Below, one piece after another: positions 1 to 5,824 of a DNA stretch of 8,401 nt (positions are counted from its first letter, which is position 1; the number at the start of each line of letters is the position of its first letter). Both the position numbers and the translations under genes were made by a program. The notes beneath the pieces are model-generated. The model made no database searches and was not told the origin of the DNA. It worked only from the letters and a program-made list of their open reading frames with translations. The stretch spans positions 1 through 8,401 of the forward strand of contig CAMNDR010000024.1 in assembly GCA_946535685.1 (NCBI GenBank), read 5' to 3'. Source of the stretch: an uncultured Clostridia bacterium. GTDB lineage: Bacteria; Bacillota; Clostridia; Oscillospirales; Ruminococcaceae.

Positions 1-412
1 GCTCGTTCTGCGGCATCTCCTGCACCTTGCCGAAGAGCTCCGAGGTGGATGCCTGATAGAACCGGGCATCCGGCTTTGCGATGCGGATCGCTTCGAGGAG
101 CGCTGCCACGCCGAAGCCGTTGATCGAGGCGGTGGAAAGCGGCGCATCCCAGCTTGCCGCCACGAAGGACTGCGCTGCCAGGTTATAGACCTCGTCCGGC
201 TGCGATGTGCGGACGGCTTCGAGGAGCGAGACAGGGTCGGTCATATCGCCGCAGAGCAGATGGATCTGCCCGAGCAGATGCCCGATATGCCCGTGATCGT
301 CCCCGGAGCGCCGGCGGCGCAGTCCCCAGACCTCGTAGCCCTTCCGGAGCAGCAGCTCGGCGAGATAGGCGCCGTCCTGTCCGGTGATGCCTGTGATGAG
401 TGCATGTTTCAT
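1..412 (-). CDS. gmd: GDP-mannose 4,6-dehydratase, N-terminal part (runs off the left edge)
   Basis: Converts GDP-mannose to GDP-4-keto-6-deoxymannose, the branch point to GDP-fucose or GDP-rhamnose, in the cytosol. About 137 codons are visible, read on the minus strand from an ATG at 412-410. The start MKHALITGITGQDGAYLAEL carries the NAD(P)-binding GxxGxxG loop of extended short-chain dehydrogenases. Further in are VYNLAAQSFV and YQASTSELFGKVQEMPQNE; the last is the hallmark Gmd segment holding the catalytic Thr/Ser-Ser-Glu region. The YxxxK motif and C-terminal half lie outside the window. A GAGGAGG ribosome site precedes the ATG, and manC ends 14 bp upstream, so the gene is the third in the operon and uses the product of the manC pathway. 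Whether it feeds fucose or rhamnose synthesis depends on the next, unseen gene. Identity is very likely; only completeness is unknown. Confidence 0.95.
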   Translation of the reverse strand, partial: MKHALITGITGQDGAYLAELLLRKGYEVWGLRRRRSGDDHGHIGHLLGQIHLLCGDMTDPVSLLEAVRTSQPDEVYNLAAQSFVAASWDAPLSTASINGFGVAALLEAIRIAKPDARFYQASTSELFGKVQEMPQNE

Positions 413-426
413 GCGCAGTCCTCCTC

Positions 427-1482
427 TCAAAGAACGCTGCAGTGGTGCGGGCGCAGTGCGGCCAGCAGCTTCCGGATGTCCTGGGTGCTCTGCTTGCTGC
501 AGACGAGCAGCGCATCGGGCGTATCCACGATGACGACCTCCTGCAGACCGAGCACGGCGATGAGCTTTTCCTGTCCTGAGACGGTGCAGCCGGTGCTGTC
601 CACGGTCACAACATCGCCCTGCAGGCAGTTGCCCTGCGTGTCAGCATCCCCGATCCGTTCGATCGCCCGCCAGCTCCCGACATCGTCCCAGCGGAACCTG
701 CACGGTACGGCGCAGATGTTTTCCGCTTTTTCCATCACACCGCAGTCGATGGATACGGACGGGAGCGATGGATAGATCTTTGCAAGATACGGCGCAAAAT
801 CAGGCGTTTCCCATGCATCTGCAGCAGGGGAGAGCGCATCATACAAGGCGGGCAGATGAAGCCGGAGCGCCTCGGTGACGGCGGAGAGTGTCCAGACGAA
901 GATGCCCGAATTCCACAGCCATTCGCCGCTTTCCACGAGCGCCTGTGCGGTCTCAAACGGCGGCTTTTCAAGGAACTGCGTCACGTTGCACGGCGATTCC
1001 TCCGATGCACAGTGCAGATAGCCATAGCCGGTCTCCGGACAGGCCGGATGGATGCCGAGCGTGACGAGCCTGCCGGTTTCAGCCGCCTTCACGGCGCAGC
1101 GCAGGCTCTCCAGAAAGAGTGCTTCCTCCCGGATCAGATGATCCGCCGGAAGCACGAGCATCGCCGCATCGCCGTATTTCCGGCGGAAGATCCCGGCGGC
1201 AAGGCAGATGCACGGTGCCGTATTGCGGGCGCAGGGCTCGGTCAGGATGTTCTCCGGCGGAAGTTCGGGGAGCTGTGCGGCGATCAGATCCAGATAGGCG
1301 GCATTCGTCGCAAGATAGATGTCCTCCGGTGAAACAAGCGGCAGCAGCCGCCGGACGGTTTTCTGGATAAGCGTCTCGCCGTCACCGGTCAGGGAGAGGA
1401 ACTGCTTCGGACAGCGTTCCCGGCTGACCGGCCAGAAGCGTTCGCCCCTGCCGCCGGCCATGATGAGTGCGGTCAGTTTCAT
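427..1482 (-). CDS. manC: Mannose-1-phosphate guanylyltransferase (GDP-mannose pyrophosphorylase)
   Basis: Makes GDP-mannose from mannose-1-phosphate and GTP, the precursor for the downstream Gmd. The 351-residue protein has the nucleotidyltransferase signature MAGGRGERFWPVSRERCPKQ (residues 8-27), EPCARNTAP (82-90), the LPADHLI metal/nucleotide loop (111-117), the sugar-binding LEKP (171-174), WNSGIFVW (190-197), and DCGVMEKA plus WDDVGSW (246-253, 265-271). The tail from about 285 looks like the usual beta-helix end. The length fits the short, monofunctional form: there is no C-terminal phosphomannose isomerase cupin domain as in the roughly 470-residue bifunctional type. Its ATG overlaps the stop of the preceding sugar transferase as ATGA, and an AAAGGAGG site lies inside the end of that gene, which suggests translational coupling. 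Several cysteines (24, 84, 91, 165, 247, 257, 261) are noticeable but not tied to a function. Confidence 0.96.
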   Translation of the reverse strand: MKLTALIMAGGRGERFWPVSRERCPKQFLSLTGDGETLIQKTVRRLLPLVSPEDIYLATNAAYLDLIAAQLPELPPENILTEPCARNTAPCICLAAGIFRRKYGDAAMLVLPADHLIREEALFLESLRCAVKAAETGRLVTLGIHPACPETGYGYLHCASEESPCNVTQFLEKPPFETAQALVESGEWLWNSGIFVWTLSAVTEALRLHLPALYDALSPAADAWETPDFAPYLAKIYPSLPSVSIDCGVMEKAENICAVPCRFRWDDVGSWRAIERIGDADTQGNCLQGDVVTVDSTGCTVSGQEKLIAVLGLQEVVIVDTPDALLVCSKQSTQDIRKLLAALRPHHCSVL

Positions 1483-2384
1483 GTGGGATCCTCCTTTGGC
1501 TGCGGCTGCAGGGTGACGCCGTGCGGCGGCAGCAGCAATGCTCTTGCGGTCAGAAGAATGATTTCCACATCTTTGAAGATAGAATACCGTGTGATATACG
1601 TCAGATCCATGCGCAGCTTTTCCGAGGGCGGCGTATCGTAGCGCCCCCAGACCTGTGCAAGCCCAGTCAGCCCTGCCTTGACCTGCAGACGCAGCCGGAA
1701 GGCCGGCTCCTGCGCCGTATAGCGCTCGGCAAAGGCAGGCCGCTCCGGCCGGGGGCCGACCATGCTCATCTCACCGTGCAGGATGTTGAAGAGCTGCGGG
1801 AGCTCATCGAGCCGGAACCGCCGCAGAAAGGCGCCGACCGGCGTGATGCGGGCATCCTCCGGCAGGGCAAGCTGCGCTCCGCCCGCTTCGGCATCGGGGA
1901 TCATGCTGCGGAATTTCAGGCAGGTAAAGACCCGCCCGCCCTCTGTCAGGCGCTGCTGGCGGTACAGAACCGCGCCGCCGTCGCAGCATTTCACCGCCGC
2001 TGCACAGCCGAGCATCACCGGCCACAGCAGCAGGATCCCCGCAAGGCTGCACACGAGGTCAAGGCTCCGCTTGGCAAAGCGCTGCAGGGGCGACAGGCCG
2101 GGCTTCCACAGCAGCAGCGGTCTGCCCTGCAGCAGGATCTCCTCGGGATCCGGAATGGCGCAGATGCAGCGGCTTTCTGAGCAGCACAGGCGTATCAGAC
2201 GGTTTTTCTGCGCCGGATCCACCCGGTAGAGCAGCAGCCCGTCACAGCTTTGCAAATGCTGCAGAAGCAGCGCATCCTGGGTCTCCGGCGGGACACGCCC
2301 GCAGACGGAAATGCCGTCCGGCAGCGGCGGAGGCGGTGCCTTGCCCACCAGCAGCAGCCGCAGCCCATGCATCCGAACTCTCAT
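1479..2384 (-). CDS. Polyprenyl-phosphate sugar-1-phosphate transferase (exopolysaccharide priming enzyme)
   Basis: Bacterial sugar transferase that moves a sugar-1-phosphate from a nucleotide sugar to undecaprenyl phosphate at the inner membrane face, the first step of exopolysaccharide or capsule repeat assembly. Residues 106-130 hold the charged-then-hydrophobic membrane anchor (KRSLDL followed by a leucine-rich stretch). VLYRQQRL (139-146) and LKFRSM (156-161) follow, then RLDELPQLFNILHGEMSMVG (191-210) with the Asp193-Glu194 catalytic dyad, PRPE (211-214), and KAGLTGLAQVWGR (236-248). The first 100 residues resemble the Rossmann-like middle part of the long EPS transferases; the usual four N-terminal membrane helices are absent, so this is a short form of 301 residues. 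I start at ATG 2384, preceded by AAGGAG at 9 bp. An in-frame ATG at 2405 overlaps the promoter -10 box and would lie upstream of the transcript. The sugar specificity cannot be read from the sequence. It is the first gene of the operon. Confidence 0.92.
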   Translation of the reverse strand: MRVRMHGLRLLLVGKAPPPPLPDGISVCGRVPPETQDALLLQHLQSCDGLLLYRVDPAQKNRLIRLCCSESRCICAIPDPEEILLQGRPLLLWKPGLSPLQRFAKRSLDLVCSLAGILLLWPVMLGCAAAVKCCDGGAVLYRQQRLTEGGRVFTCLKFRSMIPDAEAGGAQLALPEDARITPVGAFLRRFRLDELPQLFNILHGEMSMVGPRPERPAFAERYTAQEPAFRLRLQVKAGLTGLAQVWGRYDTPPSEKLRMDLTYITRYSIFKDVEIILLTARALLLPPHGVTLQPQPKEDPT

Positions 2385-2403
2385 CCGTTTTCGCTCCTTC
2401 CTC

Positions 2404-2433
2404 ATTATACCAGACCCCGCAGGGTACTGTCAA
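2404..2433 (-). promoter_or_regulatory. Sigma-A promoter of the exopolysaccharide operon
   Basis: On the minus strand, TTGACA (2433-2428) is followed by an 18-bp spacer and TATAAT (2409-2404), with a TGn extension just before the -10 box. Both hexamers match consensus exactly. Predicted initiation at about 2397-2398 is only some 13-14 bases from the chosen ATG at 2384, so the leader is very short and begins inside the ribosome site. The expected products are the transferase, manC and gmd as one transcript. Confidence 0.87.
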
Positions 2434-2521
2434 TAGATTCCCCCGTTTTTCTGCTCTCATACATGCAGGCGGGAAGGAAGCGGCGAAAATCTCCGGAAAC
2501 GGATTTTTCCCATGGCCGCTA

Positions 2522-2550
2522 TTGACAAACGCAGGGGGAAATGCTATAAT
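2522..2550 (+). promoter_or_regulatory. Sigma-A promoter of the repeat/membrane protein gene
   Basis: TTGACA (2522-2527), a 17-bp spacer and TATAAT (2545-2550), with TGC directly before the -10 box (extended -10). All 12 hexamer bases are consensus. Predicted start is about 2557, inside a 14-bp AT palindrome (2550-2563). The leader to the TTG start would be about 22 bases. It is divergent from the exopolysaccharide promoter, with the two -35 boxes about 90 bp apart. Confidence 0.9.
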
Positions 2551-2564
2551 TTATATATATAAAC

Positions 2565-2572
2565 AAGGGGGG
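2565..2572 (+). promoter_or_regulatory. Ribosome binding site that fixes the TTG start at 2579
   Basis: AAGGGGGG lies 6 bases before TTG at 2579 and is the only good Shine-Dalgarno match between the promoter and the first in-frame Met, 133 codons later. It supports a TTG start rather than the longer frame, which would run through the promoter. Confidence 0.75.
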
Positions 2573-2578
2573 ATCTCT

Positions 2579-4042
2579 TTGGCTGACATTCTCGATCAGT
2601 ATGGCAACCCCATCGGCTGGAGCATCGACAAGGGCAACGGACGTGTCGATCTGTATGATCTGCAGGGCAATCTGACAGGCTACAGCATCCGGCGGGGCGA
2701 TGCGGGATATGCCGATCAATATGATGCTTACGGCAACATCATCGGCACGAGCTATACCGATGAATACGGTAACATCACCTATTATGACAACCAGGGACGG
2801 GCACTGCGGCGGCAGGATGCTGCGCCGGTCACGCCGCCGGTCACGCAGGAGCAGGCACCGGCGGAAAAGCTCTCCACGAGGGATGCGCTCCGGACGCTCC
2901 TGATACCGGATCCTGTGTTCCAGTTCCCGCAGCGCAAGGATGAGGAGGACACGGGCGGTGCGGTCGCCCGCTATGTCATGGCGGCGATATTGCCGGTCGT
3001 GACATTTCTGCTGGCAAAGGTGCAGCTACCCTATGCGATCCTGGTCTCGGTGCTGACGATCCTGGCGTTCTACATTTCCCGGAGCTTTCTGAAGCAGCGG
3101 CTCCTGACCGGCATGATCGTGGTCAACACCGTCTACACGATGCTCCTGTCGCTGGTCTATGCGCAGTTTTTGTGGACGTTCCCGACGGACGGCGCAGAAC
3201 CGATCCAGTACATTGTGGTGGGCGCGTTCTTCCTCATCGGGCTGATCTTCGTGGTGTCGATCGAGGGGAAGAGCTACTTCTCCTACAGTTTGACACGGGT
3301 TGCGGAGGTCTGCTTCTTCCTGGCGCTGTCCATTGCGTGGCTGGTCTGCCTGCTGTCAGGACAGGGCGTGGAATCCAGGCGGCATGTGCTGAACATCATC
3401 CTGAGCATCCAGGGCGTTTATTCGCTGATCGTCCTCATGACACGCATCGTGGAGCTGGTCAACATCGTGCGGAGCAAGTCCGGCGTTGCCGAATCCACGG
3501 CCGGCCAGATGGTGCGCTATGTGCTGTATGTCGTGCTGTTCTTTGCGGTCAGAAAGCTCGATCCGGAGGCGACACCCATTGCGGCGCTGCTGCTCATCGG
3601 CTCGGCGGTCGCTTTCCTGGTGACACGGCTCAATGTGCTCAACCGGTTCCGGCTGCTCGCCGTGACGGTCAATTCGCTCTACGGGCTGCTGCTGTCGGCA
3701 ACGCTCACGAATTATCTGATCCATCTGCATGAATGGCGCCCGGGCAGCTCGCTGCTGCTGTTTGCGCTCATGCTGTTCAGCGTGATCTTCCTGGCGGCGA
3801 ATCTGGAGCAGAACGTCTATGCATCGTTCCGGTTCTCGAAAGCGGTCACGATTTTGCTGCTGCTGGCATCGGCGGTGCTGTATGCAACGTTCCGGCTGCA
3901 CATTGCACAGGATTTCACCTGGGTCGATATCCGCGGGCTGTTGAAGTATATTCTCCTTGGAGCTGCGGTATGCGCGGCGGTGATGATCGTCGTTCAGCTG
4001 ATCCTCGGCGCGAAGAAGAAAAAAGCACCTGCGGGTGCATAA
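2579..4042 (+). CDS. Unassigned 12-helix membrane protein with N-terminal YGN/YD repeats and an internal duplication
   Basis: I do not recognise the family. The 487-residue protein starts at TTG 2579, supported by the ribosome site and by the consensus promoter lying inside the longer reading frame. Residues 8-74 contain three and a part repeats of about 21-22 residues, each opening with YGN or QGN and closing with Tyr-Asp (repeat starts at 8, 29, 51, 72), loosely like RHS/YD repeats. A Pro/Gln/Glu linker (80-97) and an acidic stretch (121-124) lead into about 12 hydrophobic segments from 129 to about 478, ending in a lysine tail (KKKK). Residues 130-198 align with 312-380 without a gap at an offset of 182, so the membrane part is two six-helix halves. 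There is no signal peptide. Positive charges after helix 2 (SRSFLKQR) and at the C-terminus suggest both ends are cytosolic, so the repeats would face the cytoplasm. It is monocistronic with a terminator just after. Transport, sensing or scaffolding are all possible; no catalytic motif is visible. Confidence 0.85.
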   Translation: MADILDQYGNPIGWSIDKGNGRVDLYDLQGNLTGYSIRRGDAGYADQYDAYGNIIGTSYTDEYGNITYYDNQGRALRRQDAAPVTPPVTQEQAPAEKLSTRDALRTLLIPDPVFQFPQRKDEEDTGGAVARYVMAAILPVVTFLLAKVQLPYAILVSVLTILAFYISRSFLKQRLLTGMIVVNTVYTMLLSLVYAQFLWTFPTDGAEPIQYIVVGAFFLIGLIFVVSIEGKSYFSYSLTRVAEVCFFLALSIAWLVCLLSGQGVESRRHVLNIILSIQGVYSLIVLMTRIVELVNIVRSKSGVAESTAGQMVRYVLYVVLFFAVRKLDPEATPIAALLLIGSAVAFLVTRLNVLNRFRLLAVTVNSLYGLLLSATLTNYLIHLHEWRPGSSLLLFALMLFSVIFLAANLEQNVYASFRFSKAVTILLLLASAVLYATFRLHIAQDFTWVDIRGLLKYILLGAAVCAAVMIVVQLILGAKKKKAPAGA

Positions 4043-4053
4043 TGCAAAAAGAG

Positions 4054-4082
4054 AAGCCCCTGCACAGCGCAGGGGCTTTCTT
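4054..4082. terminator. Bidirectional intrinsic terminator between convergent genes
   Basis: AAGCCCCTGC (4054-4063), a 5-base loop, and GCAGGGGCTT (4069-4078) form a perfect 10-bp stem. A short T-rich run follows on the plus strand and an A-rich run (AAAAAGAG) precedes it, giving T-rich RNA on the minus strand. It sits between the stop of the membrane protein gene (4042) and the stop of the flavin reductase-rubredoxin gene (4084) and can serve both. Confidence 0.9.
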
Positions 4083-4083
4083 G

Positions 4084-4707
4084 TTATCCTGTGACCTTCT
4101 CGAAATCCGATGCCGGGTGCTTGCACAGCGGACAGATAAAATCCTCCGGGAGCTCCTCGCCGACATATTCATAGCCGCAGATCGTGCAGCGCCAGATCGT
4201 CTGGCCGTCCGGCGTTTCACCGACCTTTTCAGGCTGCGGCTTGATATGGGCATGATAATAGGCATAGGTCGCAGAGGGCGTGTCGTCGATCACCGCCATC
4301 TCCGTCACCTCGGCAATGAAGAGCGTGTGCGTGCCAAGGTCGATGCTGTGGAAGATCCTGCCTGAAATATAGGCGTTCGTTCCTTCCCGCACAGCCAGCG
4401 TCCCGTTCGCTGTGCGCTTGACGGCGGAGAATCCGGCAAACTTGTCCGTATCCCGTCCGGAGGCGAAGCCAAAGCGCCTGAACAGCGCAAAATCGGCCTT
4501 TTCACTGATGACCGAGACGGTGAATACATTGTGCTGCATGAGCATGTCATGCGTATGATTTGCCTTGTTGACGGCAAAGGCGATGCGGTTCGGCTCGGCT
4601 GTGACCTGCCCGACCGTGTTGATGATGCAGCCGTTATCCTTCCCGCCGTTTACGGCAGTGAGAATGAACAGCCCGTAGCTGAGCTTCTGGATGGCGCTGA
4701 CTTCCAT
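4084..4707 (-). CDS. Flavin reductase-rubredoxin fusion (high-molecular-weight rubredoxin type)
   Basis: Cytosolic electron carrier. The N-terminal part (about 1-150) is an FMN-binding flavin reductase-like domain of the flavoredoxin group: the start AIQKLSYGLFILTAV, NTVGQVTAEPNRIAFAVNK (31-49), HTHDML, FTVSVIS (62-68), and HSIDLGTHTLFIAEV (120-134). A linker rich in Pro and Lys leads to a rubredoxin domain with four iron-ligand cysteines, CTIC (174, 177) and CPLC (192, 195). The knuckles are only 14 residues apart and read GYEYVGEELPEDFI, shorter than in free rubredoxins and like the rubrerythrin C-terminal domain. The layout matches Hrb of acetogens, which passes NADH electrons through FMN to a flavodiiron protein that reduces NO or O2; that role here is inferred from the family. 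No flavodiiron gene lies in the window. The ATG at 4707 follows GAGGG at 6 bases, with its own consensus promoter upstream. A role in oxygen or NO defence is likely but not shown. Confidence 0.9.
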   Translation of the reverse strand: MEVSAIQKLSYGLFILTAVNGGKDNGCIINTVGQVTAEPNRIAFAVNKANHTHDMLMQHNVFTVSVISEKADFALFRRFGFASGRDTDKFAGFSAVKRTANGTLAVREGTNAYISGRIFHSIDLGTHTLFIAEVTEMAVIDDTPSATYAYYHAHIKPQPEKVGETPDGQTIWRCTICGYEYVGEELPEDFICPLCKHPASDFEKVTG

Positions 4708-4742
4708 AGGGATCCCTCGCTTTCATAACATTTATTGTAACC

Positions 4743-4771
4743 ATTATACACGATCGTGCGGAAAATGTCAA
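4743..4771 (-). promoter_or_regulatory. Sigma-A promoter of the flavin reductase-rubredoxin gene
   Basis: On the minus strand TTGACA (4771-4766), a 17-bp spacer and TATAAT (4748-4743), all consensus. Predicted start near 4736 gives a leader of about 29 bases. It diverges from the dockerin-protein promoter, with 30 bp between the two -35 boxes. I saw no clear operator between them. Confidence 0.9.
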
Positions 4772-4801
4772 CCGTTTCCGGCAATTTGCCTTGTTTTTCC
4801 A

Positions 4802-4830
4802 TTGACATTCTGCAGAGACTGTGCTATAAT
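4802..4830 (+). promoter_or_regulatory. Sigma-A promoter of the secreted dockerin protein gene
   Basis: TTGACA (4802-4807), a 17-bp spacer and TATAAT (4825-4830) preceded by TGC, an extended -10. All hexamer bases are consensus, so strong housekeeping expression is expected. Predicted start near 4837, giving a leader of about 45 bases to the ATG at 4882. Confidence 0.9.
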
Positions 4831-4881
4831 AGCAGTAGAACAAACACACAGCACACATACTGTGCATAGGAGGGATCATTG

Positions 4882-5718
4882 ATGAAGCTGCGCCGCATGG
4901 TATCGGGGCTGCTGACTGCCGCCCTGGCTGCCGGCATGCTCTGTCCGCTTCCGGCGGATGCCGCAGGGATGACGTTTGAGGCACTGCGGGAGAAATTCCC
5001 GGACGGCAAATACTGGAACCATCTGACAGACCAGCCGGATAATCCTGACGGGTGGACGGACACGCCCTGTGATCATATGGCCACGATGCCGTTTCTGGAC
5101 AGCGATGTCCAGGAAGAATACCACGGCGGGGAATGCAACAGCTTTCTCGACGGCAATTTCACCGGAACGCAGTGCTATGGCTATGCCATGAAGATCACGT
5201 ATGATATGTACGGCACCAGCTTTGTGCAGTGGCCGCAGGACAAGGATCTGTCCACGATCAAGGCGGGCGATTCCATCCGGCTGCTCAACCAGTACGGCGG
5301 GCATTCCATCGTGGTGCAGGAGGTGAAGAACGGCACGGTCTATTATACCGACTGCAACACCGGCTCCACCTGCCAGATCGGCTGGGACAGGACGATGCCG
5401 CTTTCCAAGGTGCAGACCCGGCTTGATTTCATCGCCCATGCGCCCTATGCGGCACCGCAGTCAGGTGATCCGGTGCTGGCAAGGGGTGATCTGAGCGGGG
5501 ACGGCACGGTCAATGCCTCCGATGCCTCGCTTGTGCTGATCTATGCGGCATCGAAGGGTGCCGGCGTTGATCCGGGCATCCTGCCGCAGCAGGAAACGGC
5601 AGCCGATGTGAATGCAGACAGCACGGTCAATGCCTCCGATGCGGCGCTGATTTTGATCTATGCAGCCGTGGAAGGCGCCGGCGGCGTGCCGGACTGGAGC
5701 AGCATTCTGCGGAAATAA
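4882..5718 (+). CDS. Secreted CHAP/papain-like cysteine peptidase-type protein with C-terminal type I dockerin
   Basis: Exported protein of 278 residues. A signal peptide (KLRR, a hydrophobic core 7-20, then PLPADA) predicts cleavage after about Ala27. The body (about 30-190) contains FPDGKYWNH, PCDH (62-65), GECNSF, QCYGYA with Cys98, KAGDSIRL, GGHSIVV with His141, and TDCN (Asp157, Asn159). The order Cys, His, Asp/Asn, with Gly-Asp before the central strand, is that of CHAP/NlpC-like amidases or peptidases, so cell-wall or protein cleavage is plausible but inferred. Residues 202-223 and 241-262 are two dockerin repeats with calcium ligands D203/S205/D207/N211/D214 and D242/N244/D246/N250/D253. 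They would tether the protein to a cohesin on a cellulosome-like scaffold. Positions 10 and 11 of both repeats are Ala-Ser, so the two faces look symmetric. I start at ATG 4882, 7 bases after AGGAGGG, rather than at the in-frame TTG just before. Four other cysteines (63, 85, 158, 164) may be structural. Confidence 0.88.
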   Translation: MKLRRMVSGLLTAALAAGMLCPLPADAAGMTFEALREKFPDGKYWNHLTDQPDNPDGWTDTPCDHMATMPFLDSDVQEEYHGGECNSFLDGNFTGTQCYGYAMKITYDMYGTSFVQWPQDKDLSTIKAGDSIRLLNQYGGHSIVVQEVKNGTVYYTDCNTGSTCQIGWDRTMPLSKVQTRLDFIAHAPYAAPQSGDPVLARGDLSGDGTVNASDASLVLIYAASKGAGVDPGILPQQETAADVNADSTVNASDAALILIYAAVEGAGGVPDWSSILRK

Positions 5719-5739
5719 ACAGCTTCATAAACAGCTTCA
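5716..5739 (+). repeat. 12-bp perfect tandem duplication at the stop codon
   Basis: TAAACAGCTTCA occurs twice head to tail (5716-5727, 5728-5739). The first copy begins with the TAA stop of the dockerin gene. A likely slippage duplication that leaves the protein unchanged. Confidence 0.9.
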
Positions 5740-5771
5740 TCCCCCTCTCCTTTGTGGAAAGGGGGATGTTT
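5738..5771 (+). terminator. Probable intrinsic terminator after the dockerin gene
   Basis: CATCCCCCT and AGGGGGATG pair as a 9-bp outer stem (5738-5746, 5760-5768). The stem continues through a C-A mismatch with TCC/GGA around a TTTGT loop. Only a short TTTC follows, so the U-tract is weak; some read-through into asnB is possible. Confidence 0.65.
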
Positions 5772-5824
5772 CACCGTATCAGGGCTTCTGGCATATACTG
5801 CATCACTGAAAGGAGTGGTGGCAG

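Noticed and set aside
2385..2405. ATG at 2405 as start of the sugar transferase
   Set aside because: It overlaps the TATAAT box, so it is not in the expected transcript, and it has no ribosome site. ATG 2384 has AAGGAG at 9 bp.
2486..2507. Imperfect hairpin AAAATC...GGATTTT between the divergent promoters
   Set aside because: The stem needs a bulge and lies upstream of the promoter it would affect. No clear terminator or riboswitch role.
2336..2578. Upstream extension of the membrane protein frame to an ATG at 2336
   Set aside because: It would run antisense through the start of the sugar transferase gene and across two consensus promoters. The TTG at 2579 has a ribosome site and a promoter directly upstream.
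3356..4126. Long minus-strand open frame opposite the membrane protein gene
   Set aside because: Its product is rich in His, Gln, Arg and Asp, typical of an antisense shadow of a hydrophobic coding region, and it crosses the terminator.
4708..4717. AGGGATCCCT palindrome over the ribosome site of the rubredoxin fusion gene
   Set aside because: It has no room for a loop, so cannot form an mRNA hairpin. Probably a chance match.
5770..5799. Possible promoter of asnB (TTCACC, 18 bp, TATACT)
   Set aside because: The -10 is good but the -35 matches only four of six bases, so it is too weak to list. asnB may instead rely on read-through past the weak terminator.
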